Below are positions 48,101-59,277 of a stretch of DNA of 64,000 nt, piece after piece (the first letter of the stretch is position 1; each line of letters begins with the position of its first letter). The DNA is taken from positions 1,374,951 through 1,438,950 of the forward strand of contig NC_006691.1 of the NCBI RefSeq assembly GCF_000091045.1, in the 5' to 3' direction. The position numbers and the translations under genes are program-made. The notes under the pieces were generated by a model, which was not told where the DNA came from, searched no databases, and saw only the letters and a list, made by a program, of their open reading frames with translations. Source of the stretch: Cryptococcus deneoformans JEC21. Its lineage: Eukaryota > Basidiomycota > Tremellomycetes > Tremellales > Cryptococcaceae.

Positions 48101-48849
48101 AGATAGGTTGTAGGAAAAGGGGTTGTCACGAGGTGGAGCAGGCGAGTCGTACAGATACCGCGGAGGCCGCTGGTACTCACCTATCGAATGAGCTCGGCGG
48201 GACGGCGACCGACTTCGTCGATGATTAGACTTGGTAGATTGAAAGGGAGACGTCGGCGAATCTTTGTTTGATCGCCAGTCCTCGCTGCCGCCAACATTTC
48301 CTCCTCCTCCTATGATGGAACCGCGGCGCATGGTGGGAGGATTGGAATCCATCCTTGATCTAGAAGATGAAGATAGTCGAGGGTGGACTGCACTGCTATC
48401 GTCGTCGACTTCGAAGCCATGTTCTGTGAGGAAACCTTCAAGGGTGGATAACCGTTTTTGAAGTGCTTCAGCAGTTTTGGCGTCAAGTCCACTAAAGAAA
48501 ATGAGTTAAAAAGGGAAGTGATGACAAGCAAACAAGAGAAAAGAGGGTGACTAACGCTCGACGAGTTTCTTTTACGCCATCTGGACATAGCTCTCTACAT
48601 CCTCTGCGGACACAGTTTGAGCACGGTATATCTCTATCGCATTTTAGTTTTAACCTCCTGCACTCTACACAGGATCTCATTAGTATGGATTGGTATGTGG
48701 AAGGATTGAAGAGGAGGAAACGTGCCGGCGCAACTGAGCTGTTGTTTGGACCTCTTCTTTGTTTGTTGGTCGGCGGGTTGTGAATCGGTGGGAGGCGGCT
48801 GTGGCTGAGAATGTGGAAGGCCGGCTTCGGGATTGTCTAATGAGGCCAT
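45091..48849 (-). CDS. Zn2Cys6 fungal transcription factor
   Basis: Nuclear zinc-cluster regulator of the Gal4 class with a fungal-specific transcription factor domain. The start MASLDNPEAGLP is followed by a basic KKRSKQQ stretch. The binuclear cluster CVECRRLKLKCDRDIPCSNC-(V)RRGCRELC has the spacing C-x2-C-x6-C-x5-C-x2-C. A GLDAKTAEALQKRLSTLEGFL helix follows, probably the dimerisation coiled coil. Next is a long Ser/Gln/His-rich disordered linker (QTQAQAQALHQ; HLHSHPHSQTQLH). The middle homology region has YMLLAMGTVHN, WPLWGLAMSLVVAMGLHRDGARW and VFWECHTIEVFQA across several introns. The tail is Gly-rich and ends AAGSQTQPQATP. The intron just before the cluster is ambiguous: the acceptor needed to keep the first Cys pair pairs with a weak GTTTCC donor. 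Targets unknown. Confidence 0.85.
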
Positions 48850-50280
48850 TATAGGAGACCAGGCGGGGTGGAAAAAAAGGTGCAGTATGTAGAGAAGGTA
48901 TATCGAAGAGACGAAAAAACAACAAACAGCCCGAAACCGGAGAAGGCGGCGAGGTGCAGCGAATGGGCCATGGACAAATTGCGGTATTACAAAATAGATA
49001 AGTAAAGATTACAATTTATTTACAAATTGATTACAGTTGAGCCGCAAGTCCAGTAAATGAATAAGTTACGGGATACTCCGGTCCGGAGATTACAGATGTA
49101 ACCGACTGCGAGGTGGATGTATATATGTCATGTGTCATCTGAACATCATGATTCGTCTGCAATGCCCCGCATGACTCTAATGTATAATGTATGATCTTGG
49201 TGATCCTCATCGATCCCATCTTGGATTGGGCACGAAACTCCATGACAAACATATAGGCCCGTTTATTTTGAAACGCAAAGCGAACTTTCCCCGTACTTTG
49301 CTCGTACTCGTCCTCCAGATCAACGCATCATACTGGCGTCTTTGTGTTGACAACTGTTGTGAGGTACGTTCAATCGATGTTGCGGTATTAAATACCTACG
49401 AGCAATACAGCCCAGAGGTTTGAGGGAGCCAGAAAAGTAGCTGAGAGATGAGAGAATTGATCTCAAGGAGAACGAAACAAGCAAACTTTATTATCTGCCA
49501 TACAACGAGATTGCATTCAAATCAATTTACTATTTATATTTCTCTTCTATCATCTTTTTATAAATATGAGCCATTAAATGATTATAGATGCTGGACATGT
49601 GGACAAAAACCCTTTTGCTTCCAAGTGAAAGCTAAAGTTTTCTAAATACGTGTCTTCTATTTCATTTTTTCAGTCCCGCTCGATAGGTCTTCTGAGACAC
49701 TACCTATGAAATATCGTATTCTCGAGTACACTACCTAGTAGATAACATTTTGAGTGCATAATAAAGCATTTCTTCTGCGGTCAATTCGTATTCCAATGCA
49801 GAGAGGAGTTGAGAGATGTAAGGTTGAAATGGTGAACGGATGGAGTAAGTTCCGTTGTCTATACAGGACAAGGAAGAGAAAGAATGTCGAGTTTTTTTCC
49901 TTCTCCCCTTTTTCCATCCCTTTCTTCATCACTGCTGAAGACTTCCGAGATCTGAATTCAATAGCAAAAGTCCGCAGAATATGTAGATACTTCTTACTGT
50001 ACATCTTCATGTTCACCAAGATGATTCTGTAGCGCATATCCCATTCAAACATGGGTAAGAGAAATTCGGGGCTATCTCCCTTTCGGGCACCCTAAGAAGG
50101 TATTGAATTTGGAACATTTTATTCCAAAGATATACATCGGGTGTAAGATCAAATCAACGCTCATCGAAAAAAGCACATCAAAGCATTTACGTGAGTCTCT
50201 TCAACTTTTCCCACTTTTTGGACATCTGTCTACATATTTACCTTTGCCTGAATCTCCATTGAAAAATCCCTTGCTAATGT
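48850..50280. other. Intergenic region, 1.4 kb
   Basis: AT-rich, especially 49450-50100. Contains the promoter of the zinc-cluster factor gene on the left and the 3' UTR of the oxidoreductase gene on the right. Short frames (for example 49735-50052 - and 49754-50032 +) overlap each other and have no protein character. I searched for tRNA-like B-boxes and found none convincing. Confidence 0.45.
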
Positions 50281-51764
50281 CTAATCCAAGATAGGTTCGC
50301 CATCCTCGCCAAACAAAACGGGTTTACCGGATTGGAAAGAGTGGGTGAGAGCCTTGGCGATGAGAGCAGCTTGAAAACCGTCTTCTGCAGATGTAGGGGG
50401 AGCTATGACAGAGAACGGCATTAAGTTAAGGAGCAGAATGTAAGAAAGGAGGAATGATTACTCACGCAAATCGTTCAAAATGCAGTCTACAAATGCCTCC
50501 GCTTCGTGGATGAAGGCTTCGCCATACCTGTCCATATAAGTGGGAGCTGAATCAACATGTCGGCCTGAGGCGTCTGAGATTTTCACGCGGTTTGATGCAG
50601 GGGTCTGTGTAGGCGTCTATTAGCCTCGGAACTACTGAAACCAAAGTATGATGAGGAATAAATGAGAGATGGGCTTACGTCTACCAAAAGCTTCTCTCCT
50701 GTACCAAACACTTCGACGGATGATTCGTAACCGCTCATCCCCGTTCGACTGAGGTGGAGTGTGCAGCTCGTGTTGTTGGTGTACTCAATGATGGCGAGGG
50801 CGTTGTCGCAGTCACCTTGGTCGGCGAGAGTGGGGTGGAGGGTGAGAAGACCAGAGGCGAGAACGCGAGCAACTTGTTTCTTGGTCCCTGAAGAGGAGAC
50901 GTTGAGAAGCCAGCGGGACATGTCCTGTAACAGAAGAGATTAATCAATAAATGGAAGAAGGAAGGGGTCGCGAGAGGAAAGAAGAAAGACGAACGATATC
51001 ATGAATACCGCAATCCATAAAGATTCCTCCAGAGGCTTTGGCGTACGAGATGAAGAAGCCTGTAGAGTCGTGTGGATCGCAGCTAGTTGACTTGAGAAGG
51101 AATGGCTGGGAGTGGGAGGAGAGGGCAGAAGATTTGAGGTGCGTGTGAAGTTGGTTCAGAGCGGTGTCAACTGATAACAATAATTGTTTAGTGACTGGTA
51201 AGGCAGAAAGACGGAAGAAAAAGGGAAGGGACAGAGTACATACATCGTCTGACAAACCCAATCATGACTTTGACATCCTTTCTCTTCCTAGCAGCTTCTA
51301 CAACAGGTCTCGAATCTTCTACGTCGACCGAGATCGGCTTCTCTAGCAAGACGTGAATTCCTCGCTCGATTGCTTGGATAGTGAGCGAAGCATGGGTAGA
51401 GGTGATAGTGGAGATAACAACTGCGTCAATGTTGGGCAAGGAGAAGATCGAGTCCGGGGTGGAGTAGTATGCGACTCCTGGGAGGTTTTCCTCAACCCAT
51501 TTGGCAGCGACGGGGGAAGGATCTGCGACAGCGACGACTTCTGCTCGAGTGACAAGCTTGTGGAGCTTTTGGATCGAAAGTTGTTGTTTTGTAAAAGTGT
51601 AGTATAAAGGAGTTAAGAAGTGCACTGGAAATGTCAGTCCCAGGTGGGGTAGGTTTGACTACAATACGTACATTCACAGCATGTCGTTGACCCATTCGGC
51701 CGCAGCCGAGGAGAGCGATGCGGAGCTTCTTGCTGGGGATGGTAGTGGCGGCAGAGACTGTCAT
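50281..51764 (-). CDS. Gfo/Idh/MocA oxidoreductase, inositol 2-dehydrogenase-like
   Basis: NAD(P)-dependent oxidoreductase with an N-terminal Rossmann fold. The first exon gives MTVSAATTIPSKKLRIALLGCGRMGQRHAVN, with the GCGRMG nucleotide-binding loop. The first intron (about 110 nt) joins to LHKLVTRAEVVAVADPSP. The conserved EKP motif (LLEKPISVDVED) supplies the catalytic Lys. Later, GGIFMDCGIHDIDMSRWLL carries the H-D-I-D pattern typical of inositol dehydrogenases of the IolG type. The C-terminus reads SGKPVLFGEDGEPILD. At least five introns. It shares a 420-bp divergent promoter with a second Gfo/Idh/MocA gene. An inositol or scyllo-inositol substrate is plausible but not shown; other polyols or sugars are possible. 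Confidence 0.82.
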
Positions 51765-52184
51765 AGTGGATATGTGTAAGGATGAATACGCGAGGAGGCC
51801 ATGATGAGAGATGGGGTTTATGTATCTATATTTGTTGTGCGCAGTGCGGAAGCCGTGCTGAGTTCCGAAAGAACGATAGATGTGAAGCCGGATGAGATGA
51901 GGAGCAAAAAAGAATGACCTCCGTCGAAACGGAACCCCCGAGTCGGATCCGTCTCATGGAATATTACCTCCGATGCGGAAACTCTGATAACGATGATGAG
52001 TTACGTAAGTTTCAATCGGGACGAGCTCCGGCTAAGCCGAAAGCCCGAGACCAGGTGATGGATTGCTAATCTCCGTCGAACGAGCGAACGGAGATACATA
52101 AATTCCCATCCAAATTATTTATCATACACTTCCCTCGCGCACCTTATTCTCATACACTTGTCCTAGCTACACACAACTCGCACA
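51765..52184. promoter_or_regulatory. Divergent promoter with clustered CGG/CCG inverted repeats
   Basis: The only sequence between the two oxidoreductase starts. Five inverted repeats of CGG/CCG type lie within 175 bp. They are TCCGT-N4-ACGGA (51920-51933), CGGATCCG (51944-51951), TCCG-N3-CGGA (51969-51979), CGGCT-N1-AGCCG (52029-52039) and TCTCCGT-N11-ACGGAGA (52070-52094). CGG/CCG pairs with fixed spacing are the classic target of Zn2Cys6 factors such as the one encoded 3 kb away. Confidence 0.6.
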
Positions 52185-53614
52185 ATGGCACCGTTCACTG
52201 TCAATTGGGGTATCATTTCCACCGGAGGCATCTCCACTACCTTCGCCCACGACCTTCTCGTCGACCCGGCCTCCCGTAATACTAAGGATGTAAACCACAA
52301 AATTGCTGCTGTCGGCTCCCGCTCCGTTCAATCCGCTCAAGCATTCATTGACAAGCTCAAGGAAAGCTCCGAGGGGAAACCATGGGCTTGGGGAGTGAAG
52401 AATGGCGTTCTCGACGGTGTCAAGCCGAGGGGTACTTACGAGGAAGTCTACAATGATCCTGTACGTAGTCTGGGCTCATCTTAATATTGCGATGAGGCGT
52501 ATTGACGTACTTCCTCTCACAAGTAGGATGTCACAGCCATCTACGTAGGCACTCCCCACGTTCTCCACCATCGTAACGCGAAAGACGCTCTACTGGCTGG
52601 TAAACACGTCCTCCTCGAGAAGCCTGCTTGTCTCGAAGTCGAAGAGTTAGACGAGTTGATCATGATTGCAAAGGAGAAGAAGCTTTTCTTCATGGAGTGA
52701 GTCACATGTCTTCTTCTCTCTTTGTTCTTGTCCCTTTTTTCCTTCGTAAGCATGTTTGCTGATGAGCGACGGCGCAGAGCTGTGTGGACGCGGTTCCAGC
52801 CCATCGCTTACGCCGTTGAAGAAGTGATCAAGTCCGGTATTCTCGGTAAACCCAGACGTTTTTCTGCCGATTTCTCCATGGACTGGAACTTGGACGGTGC
52901 GTTCCCATGTCCCTGTCTCACAACCCATAACCATTGCTGACTTGACACCATTTCAGCCGACTCTGGCCGTATGGCCAACCCAGCTCTCGGCGGCGGCTCG
53001 CTCCTCGACATGTCCGCCTACCCCTCTGTCTGGGCCATGCTCCTCGTCCACCGCAACCCTTTCAACACCGATAAGGACCCCAAGGTGCTCTTGACCCATC
53101 AAACTATTTACCCTCGCACTGGAGTGGACATCAACTCGAGGTGGTTGGTGGAATGGAAGGGGCTTTGCCAAGGAATGCTGATGACGGATTTGGATAATGC
53201 GGGACAGAAGGATTCGACCGCGGTTTTGCAGTGCGAGGAAGGGGATTTGGTTATTGCCTGTACGTTCCCTCATTCCTCTCCCTTTTCTCTCGCGCTAAAC
53301 TTTTTCTTGCCTCTTCCCCTTTCTTTCTACGTATAGACCCCCCTTACCAACCCGAGACATTCTACATCCACCCCCGTCCCTCCCGCTTCCCCGGTACCAT
53401 CACCTCTTCCACCACTCATTATCACCCCCTCCACGACGGGAACAATGGAATGTCATACGAAGCAGATGAGGTTGCGAGGTGTATCAGGGATGGGAAGATT
53501 GAGAGTGAGAGGATGCCATGGGAAGAGAGCAGGGTGGTGCAGGGGTGGGTTGATAAGGTGAGGAAGGAAGGGCCGACCGAGACTGCCAAGTTGGTGGGGA
53601 CTGCTGGGCAATAG
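52185..53614 (+). CDS. Gfo/Idh/MocA oxidoreductase, D-xylose/dihydrodiol dehydrogenase-like
   Basis: NADP-dependent sugar dehydrogenase of the DHDH/xylose dehydrogenase group. Exon 1 is 52185-52460 and exon 2 starts at 52527; three further introns follow (52698-52778, about 52900-52957 and about 53260-53336). The N-terminal glycine-rich motif is ISTGGIS. The central motif is YVGTPHVLHHRNAKDALLAGKHVLLEKP, with the catalytic Lys in EKP (about residue 118). A family-specific block reads AVWTRFQPIAYAVEEV. GGGSLLDMSAYPSVWAMLL is the substrate-side motif of this group. Length is about 385 residues. Transcribed divergently from the inositol-dehydrogenase-like gene through a shared promoter, so co-regulation is likely. 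The substrate is not proven. Confidence 0.83.
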
Positions 53615-54460
53615 AGTAGGAAGCGGCAAGTGACAAGTGACGAAGGTCCTTGTGAGATAGATCAAAAGTAGAGGGCGAAAACGAATATGCAGACATCAAT
53701 GTTTACTGCCCTTCATCTAGGCTGTGTATATGTTGTGACTTCCAGCTTTCAAATCATTGATTGCTTCGGCTTGATAAATCGATTAACAAAGAATGGCTTG
53801 TAACGTGTCTCAGAAACAAGTCTGACTACTTGTAACTTGAATCCATTTTTTTTTTCTACCTTCTCCTGCGCCTAATCACCATTTACAATGAGGCAAGCAA
53901 GATGTGCAGAGACAAGAAGAAGATAAACGAAGAAAGGAAGATACCTACGAAATAATAATGTGGTTGGGCAAAAACAATAACAAGTTAAGTATCACCTTGA
54001 CTACTTGTCGCCGCTGTCTTTATATAGTAGTACGTAGCGTAGCACGGAGGCGATATGCATGACTGCTGCTATACATTTGATTAAGCTCTGATGTGAGGCC
54101 ATATCCATGCGAGACCACAATTTGGAACACGCCTTCTCTGACTCTTCCGTTTGTCTCTGTACCTACAGAATTCAGTATCTATCGTGGCGAATACGGCAGC
54201 GGCGACTGCTCCTGTGGGTTGACCTGCTTGCCATTAGACATCTTTGTAATCATACTCTACTCTTGGAGTCGTCTTGGACATATGATTGTACGACATACAA
54301 GTAACATCTCTACAAGATGACGTCTATCTCAACTTCCAATATGTACAACGGAAACCATATATACAACAGAAACGAATATATACAACAAAAACCAATATAT
54401 ACAACAGAAACCGCTATCCCCTCCTCTCCGTCCACCCACTCAACAGCCGAAGCTGTCCCT
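53615..54460. other. Convergent intergenic region with a 3'-UTR minisatellite
   Basis: 846 bp between convergent stop codons, AT-rich. Contains the four-copy minisatellite at 54337-54411, which lies 50-125 nt downstream of the stop codon of the - strand gene. No gene recognised. Confidence 0.5.
54337..54411 (-). repeat. Four tandem 18-19-bp repeats, each with a Pumilio-type UGUAHAUA element
   Basis: Copies at 54337-54355, 54356-54373, 54374-54392 and 54393-54411. Read on the - strand, the sense strand of the neighbouring gene, each gives TTGTATATATTG or a close variant. Three carry UGUAUAUA and one UGUACAUA, all matching the Pumilio/Puf3 consensus. They sit within the expected 3' UTR of the 54461-56646 gene. 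Confidence 0.75.
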
Positions 54461-56646
54461 TCATCCCCGCGCCAGCAAGACGTCCATCTCCTCCCTTGTT
54501 ACCAACTTCACCCGTACCCCCAGCATTGCGAGGCGGTCCCTATAGGCCGCCAACGTAAGCTCCCCCGTTTCCGGGTCGATGTCCTCGAGATCGAGATCAA
54601 GAGGGGTGGACTTGTGAACTTTTGGGAGGGGATCGGTGGACAAATCACAATGGACGAGAGTTCTGCCATTGGAGTCCAATGACAGATCCGGGAAATGAAC
54701 ATCCTCCGACGACGTGGTGGAGTTAACCCCGGGAGAGGAGGGAGCCACAGAAGTACTGGTATCTACAATAAATTCGTAAGCGTAACTTCAGTCTGTAACA
54801 TAAGATTACAAGGTGCTCACGCGGATTGGAGATGAGGGAGGCAATAATGGATGATTTCATGTCTAACATATTTCCAGGAGTGGATAGCTTCTGGAGGCCT
54901 CTCAAGAACTCTTGTCGTGTCGTAGGCGTTCGAATGTCGGCAGCCTCAGCGAGATGAGTAGAGGGGCCTCCGGCGCCATCTTGAACAGGGTCTCTGCCGT
55001 CATCCCTAGACTCAGAACCTTCATATCCGCCGACATCTCGAGAGTCGGAGCCTTCATGTCCTCGGCCAGAACCAGAGCCTCCGTCATGTAAGTTATCGCC
55101 CCCAGGACCAGAGCCTCCGCCACGAGAGTTATCGCCTCCGGAGCCAGAGTTTCCCCCTTGTGAACCATCGTTCCTAGGATCATTGTTGCGATTATCCTTC
55201 CCAGGCGGCTTGCGGTCCCCTGACTTGTCCTCTCGGTCCCCTGGCTTGTCCTCTTCATCTTTCTCTTCATCATACAAATCCGCCAATGTGCGCTTGTTCC
55301 TCTTGGTCGAACGAAGACTGTGTCGCCTGCGCCCAACTTCTAATCCTTTCAATCTCATGTCGGTGGCTGAATGAGCGGTCGCATCAACAGGAACATGATG
55401 AGCAAAAGGGAGGGGCAGGTCGTTGAGGAAGCGTTGCGTTGGAAGTGCCGCTGCATGAGCGAGGAACAAGAGGATGGTCGCATCGAGGTGATACCTTGCC
55501 TCTTTATTCAGAGTGGCGTTGGCACGGTCGCTGATCAGACAATTGGGAGGCGACGACCAAAAGTCTTGCAGCTCTGCAAGTTCTTCGACTGAGTAACCAT
55601 CCCGCGGATATCCAAAATGTTGCCCGGCGTTCTCCAAGAACTCTTTGCTTGCCTCCAGGGCAAGCACGGGACTGTCTGAGGCCGAGTCTTGATAGAGATA
55701 CACAATTCTATAGAAATATTCGTTGACTATGGAGAGGCCGAAGATGCAGCGTGAAATGGCGTAGCCCAAGATGACATACCACATGGTTTGAAACACGCCT
55801 TCCTGGCAGAGGTAACTAAGAGCTTTCTCGTCGGTTTGACTTTTAGCCTCGCCGGTAAGTAGAGCCGCTAAGTTCATCCACTTCAGTTCGATGACTGCGT
55901 AAAGCATCCGTTTCCGGCCCGATGGAGAGCTAGGATCGTTGACGCTGCCGATGAGAGAGGCGTCCGGAGTAGTGGCAACATCCTTTTTTGATTTGGAAGT
56001 GCCTTGCGATTGAGAGGGCTATGTTGAATGCGTAATAAGCATTGTGTCACCTTTTGCACAAGCCATGACTCACGGCTCCCAGAATTTTCCCCGTCCGCCG
56101 TCTGTACATATCCACCAGATCTAGCTTGGCCCACTCTTTGTCATATCTGTCGTAGAAGACCGTTTTCAAATTTGCTTGATGTGAGAACTCTGTAGCCATC
56201 GCCATGTAGTTGCAGTTCTCTTGAATGAAGCGATCAAGATAGCGACGAAAAATTCTGTCGTCGAACGTCTGCTCGTCACCGATCATCCCGTCCCTGTACT
56301 CATTGGCCCAGGGTTGGCCCAGGTAGTCGACTTGGCACGCCTTATCGTAGGAGCGGATAGTAAGGTATTCGGAGACCTCATAAGGTTCGCTGAGGTCGAA
56401 GGGGATGAGAGAGAGAGGATATGGTCGGTCTTTGTTTTTAGGGTGGCCGCCGTATGCAATGGGATCGTCACGAGGGAATTTTGAATGTTGGGCGAGTGTT
56501 TGATGTGATGAGGGGAACGAAGATAAAGGTGAGTCGCAAGCAGAGGCGGGGGATAATGAAGTCAGGCGCGAGTCTGAGGTAAGTTGGGCTAGTGCCGCAG
56601 CTCGTCTCGACGCCCAATCTCCTTCATTTGTGTCCGGAAAGGTCAT
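54461..56646 (-). CDS. Hypothetical subtelomeric protein with a nuclease-like core
   Basis: About 690 residues in three exons. Exon 1 runs from 56646 (MTFPDTNEGDWASRR) to the ILGA join near 56075. Exon 2 runs from about 56018 to the SNP join near 54822. Exon 3 runs from about 54763 to TGA at 54461. The first 60 residues are Ser-rich. The core contains YAVIELKWMNLAALL followed by helices with YLCQEGVFQTMWYVILGYAI. The E-x-K context with downstream Gln and Tyr resembles the PD-(D/E)XK nuclease-like domains seen in fungal Crinkler and kinase-associated families; this is an inference without alignment. The C-terminal half has a Gly/Asp/Arg/Ser repeat region (SGSGGDNSRGGGS and similar) and a basic RRHSLRSTKRNKR motif. 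The 3' UTR carries four Pumilio-like sites. Confidence 0.6.
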
Positions 56647-56864
56647 TGAGAAAGCGAAGGGCGGAGCAAAGATGGTAATATTGGGGGTTGAATGGACAGA
56701 GAAGACGATGAGGACTGGGAAGCGAAGGCGGGAAGGAAAAACAACAAGTTGAGTTACGTATCGATCGTAAATTCGTTCCGCGCAACGTGTTGGACCGGTG
56801 GCGAGTCACATCACCGCCGGTCACCTCCTCGCTCCTCCCCTTACAAATAACCATACTTACGTAA

Positions 56865-58176
56865 GTACTTGTTCGCGCACCATCTCGATTTCTCGACTGG
56901 ACACGGCTGGGCCTGCCATGGTGCTTCTTGGATTGGCAGCTTTCGTGTTTCTCATCTTTATTCTCCATCGGCTCATATCATCTATTGGTGCAACAACAGC
57001 AAGCGGCCAAATTCTACACTGCCGACATCTCCTTAGATCGTAACTATCGACACTATACAAAGACAGGATGGATGCATATCGGAAAAGCCACAGCGCAAGT
57101 ATGATTCGTTTGATGAGGCCGTCTTTGCTAATAATGATTGCTCCTCCAGGTCTCTATGTATACCTTTTGCCCTCTGGTTGTTGGCCTAAATGCGACGTAT
57201 AATCTGCACATTCTCAAGCATGGGATGCCGTGCATGCACCCATAAGTTCTTGTATGTGCGTATCATTGACGTCCGCATACTTGTGACACCTGCTGATACT
57301 GTTAAATGTAGTTATAATTCAATCTTATCCTTCGTCACCTGGGACTTGTTCTTCTTCACAATCTCTCGAGAAAGGTTCAAATGTATGATAAGCGTTCAAA
57401 TGCATGCTAGGGACATTGGCTGTAAGTGCTTTTGGGCTTTGCGCATTCGTCATGCCCGCCGACATTGTGACAATCTAGCTTCCATTCACTTGCTACTCTT
57501 CGCCAACTACGGACCTCTTTTTGCATACCTACATCCGGGGGAAAGGAAGGTGTAGGAAAATGTGCGGGATGATGCGTGAGATCCCGGATGTAAGGACAAT
57601 CATCTTGCAGGTTCTCCTCTCATTTGCTGGCCCCATATGACAGCTTGGCTTCTCATCTATTCGCCTCCGGTCGCCTACCATTATCTCGTCCCTCTCATAT
57701 CTGCGCTCACGAGGTCTTGGAGTGTCAGACACTATGCTGGATCACAAGGAATGGAGAAGGCTTCTGGAGCAGGAAGGAGAAAGAAGGGGAGTGAGCTTTG
57801 AGGGACCGTCGGCCAAATGGTCAATCAATGCGCGATTGTCGAGGACGCGATGTACCCTCACATTCAAGAGGATTCGAATTATAAAGCAAATTGCTGGGCC
57901 ATATGTGGGACCTTGGGGATGTATGTGCTTTCGACCTATACGCCCTTTTTCACATCTGCTGACACTATATATCAGCCTAATGGCCGTACATTCGCTTTTC
58001 CAAGCATACTGCACCAGCCGTACAACGTTTCAATGCCACCTACGCTCCCTCTTGCGATTCTGTTCTTATTCCTTGTCCTAATCGTTCCCATCAGGCCATT
58101 CGTTTTTCAGTGGCGGTGCGTGAAATGTTTTGTTGGATTTGAGAATGACTTTTCTCTGAGTATCAGTGTTCCGTAA
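56865..58176 (+). pseudogene. Probable decayed multi-exon gene of unknown family
   Basis: A run of protein-like segments on the + strand that cannot be joined into one open frame. 56865-57096 reads SRFLDWTRLGLPWC, then FYTADISLDRNYRHYTKTGW. It is followed by a textbook intron (donor GTATGA, CTAAT branch, CTCCAG acceptor ending about 57150). The next exon starts VSMYTFCPLVVGLNATYN but then meets TAA near 57241. A 121-residue frame covers 57190-57555 (SILSFVTWDLFFFTISRERF). Around 57722-57830 the likely frame (HKEWRRLLEQEGERRGVSFE) shifts to a second one that stays open to 58176 (AMYPHIQEDSNYKANCW). Stops plus a shift suggest decay; alternative splicing I could not see is the other reading. No family recognised. 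Confidence 0.35.
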
Positions 58177-58661
58177 GTTGCCGGAAATCCCGCTCCTTTC
58201 TGTCCTTTCGATTGCGACTATTTCCTCTCCAAATAGATTACTGTGGCCCCATTTTACCATGGAGAGCTGGTCACCATGATTAGCTTCCAGCTCTCCTCTC
58301 GTTATCTGCCAGCCATAAGCTGCTCAGTTTCGTTTCAAGATGGCTCAATACATCCTCAGAAGTCCTCACCTCTGTCCACCCTTTCGACTTTCCCCCTCAT
58401 CATCTTGCGTCAAAAATATTGTCCAGCTAAGGGCCACAACCTCGGAGCGTAAGTTATGTTCCCAGCTTTTGATAGTGATCAATACGGAGGTTATTCGGTT
58501 GTTAAAGTAACGGTCCGGAGTCCTTCGAGTGTATTCTGCAGCATGTAACTTATGTTGCTCCGACCTACGATCTATTAAGACGGAATGACACCGGACATTT
58601 GTACGACTGCCGATTTTCCATTCGCGGAAACTGCACCGACCTCCACCACCAGCCTCCACTT

Positions 58662-58678
58662 CATCCGTTGAACGGATG
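58662..58678. repeat. Perfect 8-bp hairpin CATCCGTT-G-AACGGATG
   Basis: Two 8-bp arms around a single base. The flanks carry two similar, imperfect copies of a CGACCTCCACCA-containing sequence at about 58638 and 58719. No known element recognised. Confidence 0.4.
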
Positions 58679-59277
58679 GGCGGGGGCTCCTCCCCCCACC
58701 ATGGGGGAACTTTTCGTCGGCGACCTCCACCAGCCCCCACCTGAATGAATGATCCGTCCTGATGGGTGGATGGTCACATGATGATAAAGTGATACACCGA
58801 ATCGGAATGACCATATGTCCTCACCAAGAGCGGGTGGCATTTGCAAACACTACAATACGATAGGTCAATCCGTTGCCGCTCAGAAAAAGCCAGTCCTCCG
58901 AGGTCGGATCTGAAAGCGGAACGAGGGTCAAACCCGGAGTCCAAAGCCTTCACAAGTTCTGTATCTTTGGTATAATCATGCCTCTTAACTGCCGCCGGCA
59001 TTCATGTAAATCATCTAATTAGCATGTCTTGTGACTCGTGTTCTCCACGGTCGGAGCCCCGCGGGCCCCACTTCAGAAAGAGTGTGACTGCTATTATACG
59101 TTACTTTCGACATGAAGCATGGGGCCCAATTCCGGACGACCGGTAAGTCTAAGTCTTCGTCTTCTAAGTCTTCTTGAAAACAACATAAATAGAGCTCATT
59201 GATGTCCATGTTTGTTTCGAATAGTTCAAACTCTTTCCAAGGTTGAAAGTTCGGCAATATAGTAAACATCGAGCACC

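Larger units (their letters stand above)
56647..59277. other. Subtelomeric region with decayed coding-like sequence
   Basis: 2.6 kb without an intact gene model. The first 200 bp form the promoter of the gene at 54461-56646. From 56865 to about 58180 the + strand holds coding-like segments (described separately). The rest, 58200-59277, shows a perfect hairpin at 58662-58678 and pyrimidine/purine-rich patches near 58640-58740, then the leader of the sugar transporter gene. Confidence 0.45.

Noticed and set aside
58500..58850. Possible DNA-transposon terminal repeats around the hairpin at 58662-58678
   Set aside because: The flanking similarity is short and imperfect, with no target-site duplication and no transposase frame.
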